Under the pieces are notes generated by a model. The model was not told where the DNA came from. It made no database searches and saw nothing but the letters and a program-made list of their open reading frames with translations. Shown here piece after piece: positions 1-6,713 of a DNA stretch of 9,746 bases. The translations under genes and the position numbers were made by a program. How positions within the stretch are numbered: the first letter of the stretch is position 1; the number at the start of each line of letters is the position of its first letter. The DNA lies in NCBI GenBank assembly GCA_003647385.1, contig QMMT01000044.1, positions 1 through 9,746 of the forward strand, given 5' to 3'. Source of the DNA: Deltaproteobacteria bacterium (GTDB taxonomy: Bacteria > Desulfobacterota > Desulfobacteria > Desulfobacterales > Desulfobacteraceae).

Positions 1-9
1 CAATATACA

Positions 10-15
10 TATAAT
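10..15 (+). promoter_or_regulatory. Possible -10 box upstream of hdrB
   Basis: The hexamer TATAAT is a perfect sigma-70 type -10 box, 45 bases before the hdrB ATG. A -35 element would fall left of the window and cannot be seen. The first 60 bases are extremely AT-rich, so a chance match is quite possible. All three forward frames contain a stop within the first 31 bases, so an upstream gene such as hdrC could end here but cannot be recognised. Confidence 0.2.
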
Positions 16-60
16 AGATGAAATTTACTAAAATATTTTCACCATTTTAATAGTATCACA

Positions 61-1047
61 ATGGAAAAAAACATGAAAAAATTTGCATTATTTATCGGAT
101 GTAACATACCGGCAAAAGTTGAACAATACGAGACTTCCGCACGGGCTGTGCTGAAAAAATTAGATATTGATATCGTTGATATAAAGGCGTTCAATTGTTG
201 TGGTTATCCCTTGAAAAATACAGATCAAACTGCATGGCTGCTCTCTTCAGCCAGAAATATTGCCCTGGCTGAACAAAAGGGATTTGAAATTTTAACCCTT
301 TGCAAATGCTGTTTTGGAAGCCTTAAAAAGGCCAATGCAGTTCTTAATGAGGATAATAATATAAAACTTGAAATCAATAAAATCCTTGAAAAAGAAGGTC
401 TTCAATATCAAGGAAACTCATCGATATCACACTATTTATCCATACTCCATGATGATATTACAATTGAGGATCTCAATAAAAAAACAATCGATCATTATAA
501 TGATCTTAACATTGCTACCCATTATGGCTGCCATGCCCTTCGGCCTTCTGAAATTATGAAATTTGATGATCCGGTTTCACCAACACTTTTTGATAACCTT
601 GTAGAAGTTACCGGGGCAAAGAGTATTGAGTGGCCATCCAAACTCGATTGCTGTGGCGCACCTGTTCTTGGAATTAATAATGATTTATCCTATGACCTTA
701 CCGAGAAAAAATTATCAAATGCGAAAAAAGCAGGCGCTGATTTTATCTGCGTGGCCTGTCCCTGGTGTTATATGCAGTTTGATAAAATTCAGGGCCAGAT
801 AGCTTTAAAAAGAAGTAGTGAATACAATCTTCCTTCAATATTATATACACAGCTTTTAGGCCTCCGTTTGGGAATTGGACAAAAAGAATTGGGAATTCAA
901 ATCCCTGGAAATTCGGATAATGAACAGGTAAAACAAGCTTTTTCTAAGCTTTTTGATACCAAAGAAAAAAAAGTAAAGAAGAAAAAGACCAAGAAGAAGA
1001 CTATAAAGAAAAAAGTTGAAAAAAAAGAGATGCAAACCAGTGAATAA
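61..1047 (+). CDS. hdrB: Heterodisulfide reductase subunit B (HdrB, two CCG domains)
   Basis: This cytoplasmic protein is the predicted disulfide-reducing subunit of the Hdr complex. In the family, two CCG domains bind noncubane 4Fe-4S clusters that reduce a disulfide (CoM-S-S-CoB in methanogens; in sulfate reducers DsrC is a proposed substrate). Both CCG motifs are visible and intact: Cys14, Cys46-Cys47 and Cys81/83/84, then Cys157, Cys197-Cys198 and Cys233-x2-Cys236, with the spacing expected of HdrB. The 328-residue length is slightly long for the family because of a lysine-rich tail (about residues 301-323, 15 Lys of 23). The start is uncertain: ATG at 61 has no clear Shine-Dalgarno, while ATG at 73 (MKKFALFIGC) is preceded by TGGA seven bases upstream, so the true protein may be four residues shorter. 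It opens the visible hdrB-hdrA-mvhD-flx cluster; hdrC, its usual partner, is not in the window. Confidence 0.9.
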   Translation: MEKNMKKFALFIGCNIPAKVEQYETSARAVLKKLDIDIVDIKAFNCCGYPLKNTDQTAWLLSSARNIALAEQKGFEILTLCKCCFGSLKKANAVLNEDNNIKLEINKILEKEGLQYQGNSSISHYLSILHDDITIEDLNKKTIDHYNDLNIATHYGCHALRPSEIMKFDDPVSPTLFDNLVEVTGAKSIEWPSKLDCCGAPVLGINNDLSYDLTEKKLSNAKKAGADFICVACPWCYMQFDKIQGQIALKRSSEYNLPSILYTQLLGLRLGIGQKELGIQIPGNSDNEQVKQAFSKLFDTKEKKVKKKKTKKKTIKKKVEKKEMQTSE

Positions 1048-1086
1048 TTTTTTTTATAAAAAAATATTAAAGTCAGGTTGTTTATA

Positions 1087-1090
1087 GGAG
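1087..1090 (+). promoter_or_regulatory. Ribosome binding site fixing the hdrA start
   Basis: GGAG lies five bases before the ATG at 1096 and selects the start MSQKKIGS. The in-frame ATG at 1078 would add six residues but has no Shine-Dalgarno and would place this GGAG inside the coding sequence. The chosen start puts the flavin-binding GGG motif about 12 residues in, as is normal for a Rossmann N-terminus. Confidence 0.7.
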
Positions 1091-1095
1091 TAAAA

Positions 1096-4000
1096 ATGTC
1101 ACAAAAAAAGATCGGTTCAATAATGGTTGTTGGAGGTGGAATTTCCGGCATGCAGGCAGCACTTGATGCTGCTGATTCCGGATATTATGTCTATCTTGTC
1201 GAAAAGTCACCGTCTATTGGCGGGATTATGGCTCAATTGGACAAGACATTTCCTACCAATGATTGTGCCATGTGAATTATTTCACCCAAACTGGTCGAGG
1301 TCGGCCGGCATATAAATATTGAACTTCTTACTCTTTCTGAAGTCAAAAGTATTTCTGGTGAAGCAGGTGATTTTAAAGTGGATATTGTGCAGCATCCAAG
1401 ATACATAGATATGGATAAATGTATTGCCTGTGGGTTGTGCGCTGAAAAGTGCCCTAAAAAAGTGGATGACGAATATGATGAAGCCCTTGGCAAACGAAAA
1501 GCGGTTTTTGTAAAATACGCCCAGGCAGTACCGTTAAAATATTCAATCGATGCGGAAAACTGTATTTACCTCACCCGGGGAAAATGTGGAAATTGTAAAA
1601 AAGTCTGTCCTACCGGTGCCATTAATTATGAAGATCAGGAAAAAGATATCTCCTTAAACGTAGGTTCGGTTATTATTTCTTCAGGCTGCAAGCCCTATGA
1701 TCCTGCAGAGCATGATGTTTACGGGTATAAAACATCCAAAAATATTGTGACAAGCCTTGAATTTGAACGAATCCTTTCTTCGGCCGGACCCTATGAAGGG
1801 CACCTGGTAAGACCTTCGGATAAAAAAGAACCCCAAAAAATAGCCTGGCTGCAATGTGTGGGATCCAGGGACAACCACCTGGGTTCCAATGGATATTGTT
1901 CCTCTGTCTGCTGTACCTATGCGGTAAAAGAAGCCATGCTGGCCAAGGAGCATAGTCATGATCCTTTAGATACGGCTATTTTCTATATGGATATCCGGAC
2001 CCATGGTAAGGATTATGAACATTTCTATAACAGGGGAAAAGACGAGTCTGGAATACGATTTGTAAAATCGAAAATTACCAATATCGTTCCTGATCCGGAT
2101 ACTGGCCTGCAACTGATTAATTACATTGATGAAACCGGAACCAGACAAAAAGAAGCATTTGATATTGTGGTTTTATCTGTTGGGCTCTGTATTGGAAAAG
2201 AAGTTATTGACCTGGCAGATAAAATGGATATCAGTCTTGATCACTATAATTTTGTTACCACCAATAGTTTTGAACCGGTAAAAACATCAAGGCCGGGGAT
2301 TTTTATCTGCGGTGCGTTTGAGGCACCTAAAGATATTCCATCTTCTGTTATTGAATCCAGTGCCGCCGCCGGCATGGCCGGTATAAATCTCAGGGATGCC
2401 AGATGGTCTCTGACAAAAACCAAAGAAATTCCCGAAGAAATTAATATTACAGGTGAACCCCCGAGAATCGGCGTTTTTGTCTGCCGATGCGGAACCAATA
2501 TTGCCGGAGAGGTTGATGTGCCAGCTGTTGTGCAAATGGCTAAAAAGCTACCCTATGTTGAATATGCAGACGAAAATATGTTTTCCTGCTCCCAGGATAC
2601 CCAGGATGCCATTACAAATATCATTAAAGAAAAAAAATTAAACCGGGTTGTCATTGCAGCCTGTACTCCTAAAACCCACGAGGGGTTGTTTCAGGAAACA
2701 TTAACAAATGCAGGTATCAATAAATATCTGTTTGACATGGCCAATATCAGAAACCAGTGTTCGTGGATCCATGCCAAAGAAAAAGACAAAGCCACACAAA
2801 AAGCCAAAGATCTGGTCAGGATGACCACGGCCAAGGTGGCGTTGCATGAATCATTAACAGAACCGACTCTTGACATTGATCAGTCCGGACTGGTTATCGG
2901 AGGTGGAGTGGCAGGAATTGTAGCTGCAAAAACACTTGCCGATCAGGGATATCATACCCATTTGGTTGAAAAAGAAGACAAGCTTGGCGGACAGGCAAAT
3001 CATCTGTATCAAACCTGGCAGGGAGAAGATATTCAAACGCATCTTTCTTCAATGATAAAGTCTATTGAAAAAGACAAATTAATTGATATTCATTTAAATA
3101 CTGAAATAACCGATGTCGATGGATTTGTTGGAAATTTTGAAACCCATGTAAACAAAAACGGGGATAACGAAACCCTTAAGCATGGGATAACCATTATTGC
3201 CACTGGTGCATCAGAGTTAACACCTGAAGTGCATCTTTATGGAGAAGATGACCGGGTTGTTACCGGAACTGAACTGGATCGCAAATTTTTAAATAATGAC
3301 GAAGGCCTTAATTCCATTGGGACGGCTGTATTTATCCAATGTGTGGGGTCAAGGATACCGGAACGACCCTATTGTTCAAAAGTATGCTGTACGCAATCCA
3401 TCAGAAATGCCTTGAAGTTAAAATCGCTGAATCCTGAAATGAACGTGTTTGTACTCTATCGGGATATGCGCCCCTTTGGATTAAGAGAAGATCTTTATAC
3501 CGAAGCGCGCACAAAAGGAATACAGTTCATCAAATTTGATTTTGAAAAAGAACTTGAAGTAACAGCAAAAAAAGATCAGTTACAGATACTTTTTTCTGAT
3601 ACTTCCCTTAGAAGAAAAATGGAAATAAAGACAGATCTGGTCGTTCTGGCCGCTTCCATTGTTCCGGAAAAAGAAAATAAACTGGCTGCCATGTATAAAA
3701 TCTCGCAAAATGCAGATGGTTTTTTCATGGAAGCCCATGCAAAACTCAAACCGGTTGACTGTGCAACAGATGGTGTATTCCTCTGCGGACTTGCCCATGC
3801 GCCTAAACCCATAGACGAATCAATATCCCAGGCCCAGGCAGCTGCGACCAGAGCTGTGACACTTCTTGCCAAAAAGACGATGAATATGGATGGGACCGTA
3901 GCCCTGGTAAATCAGGAGAAATGCAGTTCATGCGGCGTATGTGTGTCTGTCTGCCCGTTTTCTGCTCCCTCTTTTACCCGGGAAGGACGGTTTGCTGGAA

Positions 4001-4218
4001 AAGCCGAGATTAATCCGGTTCTCTGTAAAGGATGCGGGCTCTGCGTTGCCTCCTGCAGATCCGGAGCACTTCATCTTAAAGGGTTTGATAACAATCAGAT
4101 TTTTGCTCAGATTTTTGCTCTAAATGATACTGTTGCTTCAGAGGATGAAATTCAATCTGACAATGAAAATGGTGATACTAAAGTAGAAGAAAAAGATGCA
4201 GCCAACGCTGCTGTATAA
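1096..4218 (+). CDS. hdrA: Selenocysteine-containing heterodisulfide reductase subunit A (long HdrA, Sec60)
   Basis: This FAD and iron-sulfur protein is the electron-bifurcating core of the Hdr complex. It is read as one 1040-residue protein through an in-frame TGA at 1273-1275, decoded as Sec60. Visible order: Rossmann FAD motif VVGGGISGM (about 11-19); the NDCAMU motif (55-60), where HdrA normally has Cys; an inserted ferredoxin (Cys109/112/115/119 and Cys156/164/167/171); CVGSR with YCSSVCCT (254-274); a domain matching the N-terminus of methanogen HdrA (IGVFVCRCG, 458-466); a second Rossmann motif VIGGGVAG (600-607); a second CVGSR with YCSKVCCT (749-766); and a C-terminal two-cluster ferredoxin (Cys943/946/949/953 and Cys977/980/983/987). 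Methanogen HdrA is only about 650 residues, so this is the long, internally duplicated type. Part of the family assignment is recalled, but the motifs are unmistakable. The next gene, mvhD, follows after 13 bases and has its Shine-Dalgarno overlapping this stop codon. Confidence 0.93.
1273..1275 (+). other. UGA selenocysteine codon in hdrA (Sec60)
   Basis: The TGA interrupts an otherwise continuous HdrA frame. Upstream reads TFPTNDCAM and downstream IISPKLVEVGRH, which together match the conserved HdrA motif in which this position is Cys (C-x2-C-I-L-x-PK-x-VEVGRH). No ribosome binding site for a restart and no frameshift signature are present nearby. A SECIS-like hairpin follows at a suitable distance. 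Selenocysteine at this HdrA site is known in methanococci and reported in some deltaproteobacteria; the call here is inference from conservation plus the hairpin. Confidence 0.9.
1291..1308 (+). promoter_or_regulatory. Bacterial SECIS hairpin of hdrA
   Basis: The seven bases 1291-1297 (CTGGTCG) pair with 1302-1308 (CGGCCGG), with two G-U wobbles, closing a four-base loop AGGU at 1298-1301. The loop begins 22 nt after the UGA, inside the range usual for bacterial SECIS elements. AGGU also matches the start of the apical loop of the E. coli fdhF element (recalled). This is the structure that would recruit SelB with Sec-tRNA. Confidence 0.8.
4096..4119 (+). repeat. Tandem 12-bp repeat near the 3' end of hdrA
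   Basis: Two perfect copies of CAGATTTTTGCT lie head to tail at 4096-4107 and 4108-4119. They keep the frame and encode QIFA-QIFA in the tail after the last ferredoxin cluster. This looks like a recent small in-frame duplication in the poorly conserved C-terminus and need not have a function. Confidence 0.75.
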
Positions 4219-4231
4219 GGAGATATAATAA

Positions 4232-4657
4232 ATGAGTGATAAAAAAATTAAAATTATCAGCTTTCTGTGTAACTGGTGCAGTTATGGTGCTGCAGATCTT
4301 GCCGGTGTCAGCAGGATGCAGTATCCGGCTGACATTCGTGTTGTTCGAATCCCCTGCACAGGAAGAATGAGTGTCAAATTTATTCTATCTGCATTCAGAG
4401 AAGGGGCAGATGCTGTGTGGGTGTCTGGCTGACATCCCGGCGAATGTCATTACCTGGATGGTAATTATTATGCCAGAAGAAAATTTGCACTTGCCGGAAA
4501 CCTTCTTGAATACATGGGGATAGAAAAAGAAAGACTTCATTTCTCCTGGATATCTTCAGCTGAAGCAACCAAATTTGTGGATGTTGTAACAGAAATAACA
4601 AAAATTGTTGAAACAGTCGGACCCAATAATAAACTTGTTAAAAAATTATCAGCCTAG
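4232..4657 (+). CDS. mvhD: Selenocysteine-containing MvhD/FlxD iron-sulfur subunit (Sec67)
   Basis: This small 2Fe-2S protein of the MvhD family transfers electrons into HdrA. In methanogens it links the hydrogenase MvhAG to Hdr, and in Flx-Hdr clusters it is called FlxD. The 141-residue product is obtained by reading through TGA 4430-4432 as Sec67. The family hallmarks are all visible: [12 protein letters not shown] (Cys13, Cys16), RIPCTGRM (Cys42) and VSG-U-HPGECHY (Sec67, Cys72), where Sec replaces the conserved Cys of the GCHPG-x-CHY motif. After the TGA the frame continues for 74 codons with typical family sequence to a TAG at 4655-4657, giving the normal length. A strong AAGGAG at 4217-4222 sets the ATG. 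The gene sits directly after hdrA and before the flxC-like gene, as expected for a complex subunit. Without recoding it would be annotated as a 66-residue fragment. Confidence 0.93.
4430..4432 (+). other. UGA selenocysteine codon in mvhD (Sec67)
   Basis: The TGA stands exactly at the cysteine of the GCHPG-x-CHY motif: the upstream residues are AVWVSG and the downstream ones HPGECHY. In this family that cysteine is thought to be a ligand of the 2Fe-2S cluster. The methanococcal relative VhuD is a known selenoprotein at this kind of site. A hairpin suited to SelB binding follows. Confidence 0.9.
4449..4465 (+). promoter_or_regulatory. Bacterial SECIS hairpin of mvhD
   Basis: ATTACC at 4449-4454 pairs perfectly with GGTAAT at 4460-4465 around the loop TGGAT at 4455-4459. 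The stem can extend by two weaker pairs below one mismatch. The loop has a G in its second position, as bacterial SECIS loops require, and begins 22 nt after the UGA, the same distance as in hdrA. Confidence 0.78.
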
Positions 4658-4669
4658 GAATTAAGTTAC

Positions 4670-5617
4670 ATGGATAGCTATACAACAAAAATCAGGGAAC
4701 TTTCTGCTGCCCTCTTAGAGGATGAAAAAGTCGACTTCGTCATCGGTTTCAAGCAAGGAACCATACCCATGGCCACAAGTCCTCATATTGCAAGAACCCC
4801 TGAACAGGCGCAACAACTCATATGGGACAACAATTGCGGGATTAATCTTGCTAACTATCTTACCAACAGAAAGGAAAAAATTGGTATCATAGCCAAAGGA
4901 TGTGATTGCAGAAATATTGTTACCCACATCATTGAAAATAAAATCAATCGGGAACAGGTGCATATTATCGGTGTTCCCTGTAAAGGCATGATTGATAAAG
5001 CAAAAATAACATTGTTATTTGATGAAGAAATTACATCATACTCAGAAAATAACGAGACCATTACCGTTAAAACGCTTTCTGATGAAAAAAATATTGATAA
5101 AAATGAGTTTCTTAAATCAAATTGCATAACCTGTACACACAGAAATCCTGTTATTTATGACGAACTTGCAGCAGATCTTGTGGAAGAACAAGTGATCGAA
5201 GACCCGTTTCCTGATGTTCGCAGAATTGAAGAAATGACTGCAGATGAAAAATGGAACCATTTTGAAGATCTTTTAAAGAACTGTATCAGGTGTTATGCCT
5301 GCAAAAATGCCTGTCCACTCTGCTATTGTCCGATATGTTTTGTCGATGAATCCTCACCCCAATGGGTGGGTAAAGGCCAGGATACTACGGATGTTAGAAC
5401 CTTTCATTATTTGAGGGCGTATCACTGTGCCGGACGTTGCACAGATTGTGGTGCATGTGTTGAAGCCTGCCCCATGGATATAAATGTCAGGGACTTTACA
5501 AGAAAACTCAATAAAGATTCCTTTGAAATGTTTGGCTGGGAAGCAGGGTTGGACTTAAGTAAGCGTCCACCATTGGATGTATACAGTCCTGATGATCCCG
5601 ACGATTTTATCAAGTAA
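4670..5617 (+). CDS. flxC: FrhB/FdhB-like 4Fe-4S dicluster protein, FlxC-like subunit
   Basis: This cytoplasmic iron-sulfur electron-transfer protein of 315 residues has two parts. The N-terminal part resembles coenzyme F420 hydrogenase/formate dehydrogenase beta subunits: VDFVIGFKQGT (21-31), Cys56, AKGCDCRNI (Cys78, Cys80), IIGVPCKG (Cys104) and NCITC (Cys152, Cys155). The C-terminal part carries two ferredoxin motifs, Cys205/208/211/215 and Cys257/260/263/267, with extra cysteines at 218, 220, 223 and 253. Downstream of mvhD the gene order here is D-C-B-A relative to the flxABCD naming used in Desulfovibrio, which is the main reason for the symbol; the B/C assignment is therefore an inference. 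The likely job is relaying electrons between the flavoprotein FlxA and MvhD/HdrA. Its ATG lies 12 bases after mvhD, with AGGA at 4656-4659 overlapping that stop. Confidence 0.78.
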   Translation: MDSYTTKIRELSAALLEDEKVDFVIGFKQGTIPMATSPHIARTPEQAQQLIWDNNCGINLANYLTNRKEKIGIIAKGCDCRNIVTHIIENKINREQVHIIGVPCKGMIDKAKITLLFDEEITSYSENNETITVKTLSDEKNIDKNEFLKSNCITCTHRNPVIYDELAADLVEEQVIEDPFPDVRRIEEMTADEKWNHFEDLLKNCIRCYACKNACPLCYCPICFVDESSPQWVGKGQDTTDVRTFHYLRAYHCAGRCTDCGACVEACPMDINVRDFTRKLNKDSFEMFGWEAGLDLSKRPPLDVYSPDDPDDFIK

Positions 5618-5641
5618 AAAAAGGGTAAAAAAAGGTAAACA

Positions 5642-6694
5642 ATGAAATTTATAACAATTGATAAAAAAGACTGGGCCAAAGGTATTGAAAAATCCAGGGA
5701 AACCTATCGGCTTTTTGGACCGGTTAAGGATAAAAACGGGTTTCTTATCAAGCGTCTTGAACAGGATATCCTGCCTGACATGGAGTACCACGATTCAATC
5801 ATGTCTGCAAAATCGATTCTTTTCCCCCAAACTGAAAAAATGCTCTCCACAACCCTTGATGATTCTAAAAAAGACCATCACATCATGAAAAGAGATCAAA
5901 TTGACACCACACCCAGGGCGATTATTGGTATCAGACCTTATGATGCAAAGGCAATACAACTTGTCAAACTCAATTTTGATACGGATGACTATAGAGATCC
6001 TTACTGGTGTGATGCATATGAAGTGACTACGTTTGTAGGCCTGGCCATCAATAAACCCGGCCCATTTGACTTTTCAACTTCTACCGGGACCGGTCCCTTT
6101 TGTGAAGAAGGCTTAGATATTTTGCTGGCTGATCTTGATGATCAGTTTTTGGCAAAAGTGCTGACGGAAAAAGGGGAAACTTTTATTTCTGCCTGCGGAT
6201 TTGATACGATTGGTGATGAAAAAGAAAGCAGTGCTTTATTTGATGTTTTGAGAAAAGAGGCTGAAAAAAATATAGTTTCACATATTGAAACAAACAAGTT
6301 AAAAGAAAAAACTATTCTTGAGCTTCATGAAGCCCCTTTCTGGGACGATATTGCTTTTTCCTGTATTAATTGTGGTACTTGTACATACGTGTGTCCGACC
6401 TGCTGGTGCTTTGATATTCAGGATGAAGTAAAACAAAAGGATTCTGTCAGGCTTCGGATCTGGGATACCTGCATGTCGTCTTTATTTACCCGTCATGCCA
6501 CAGGGCATAACCCCAGAGAAACCAAGGTTCAAAGAGTCCGTCAGCGGTTTATGCATAAACTGAAATATTTTTTTGATAAATACGACCAGGGCATCATGTG
6601 TGTCGGATGCGGCAGATGCGTTAAAAGCTGCCCGGTCAATATCGACATACGTGAGGTGTGTAACATTATGAACTCTTACGAAAAACAAGATTAG
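5642..6694 (+). CDS. flxB: AsrA/HydB-like 4Fe-4S dicluster protein, FlxB-like subunit
   Basis: This 350-residue iron-sulfur protein resembles the beta subunit of sulfhydrogenase (HydB) and anaerobic sulfite reductase subunit A (AsrA), which pass electrons between a flavoprotein and a catalytic partner. Typical features are the GIRPYDAKAI segment (96-105, normally GVRPCD-x-KAI), the GTGPFCEEG segment (149-157), and a C-terminal pair of ferredoxin motifs at Cys241/244/247/251 and Cys320/323/326/330. Further cysteines stand at 254, 256, 277 and 340. The pairing with an AsrB/HydG-like FlxA immediately downstream fits, since AsrA/AsrB and HydB/HydG are also neighbours. It lies 24 bases after the flxC-like gene, with AAGG at 5632-5635 before the ATG. 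The symbol rests on gene order and family resemblance, not on a search. Confidence 0.8.
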   Translation: MKFITIDKKDWAKGIEKSRETYRLFGPVKDKNGFLIKRLEQDILPDMEYHDSIMSAKSILFPQTEKMLSTTLDDSKKDHHIMKRDQIDTTPRAIIGIRPYDAKAIQLVKLNFDTDDYRDPYWCDAYEVTTFVGLAINKPGPFDFSTSTGTGPFCEEGLDILLADLDDQFLAKVLTEKGETFISACGFDTIGDEKESSALFDVLRKEAEKNIVSHIETNKLKEKTILELHEAPFWDDIAFSCINCGTCTYVCPTCWCFDIQDEVKQKDSVRLRIWDTCMSSLFTRHATGHNPRETKVQRVRQRFMHKLKYFFDKYDQGIMCVGCGRCVKSCPVNIDIREVCNIMNSYEKQD

Positions 6695-6713
6695 CGAACA
6701 AAGGAGGAAAAAC

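Noticed and set aside
1048..1080. T and A runs after hdrB as a terminator
   Set aside because: The runs (TTTTTTTTATAAAAAAA) form only an A-T stem with no GC-rich core, and the gene order implies co-transcription with hdrA.
1276..4218. The part of hdrA after the TGA as a separate gene starting at the GTG at 1378
   Set aside because: The GTG has no Shine-Dalgarno, and the 34 codons between the TGA and the GTG encode conserved HdrA sequence (IISPKLVEVGRH). A start there would cut through the flavin domain.
1096..4657. hdrA and mvhD as pseudogenes broken by nonsense mutations
   Set aside because: Both stops are TGA, both fall exactly on conserved cysteines, both are followed by a hairpin at the same distance, and the rest of each frame is intact with conserved motifs.
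5612..5638. Imperfect repeat TAAAAAAAGGG/TAAAAAAAGG between the flxC-like and flxB-like genes
   Set aside because: Two short A-rich copies fit a low-complexity spacer that contains the Shine-Dalgarno of flxB; there is no sign of a regulatory or mobile element.
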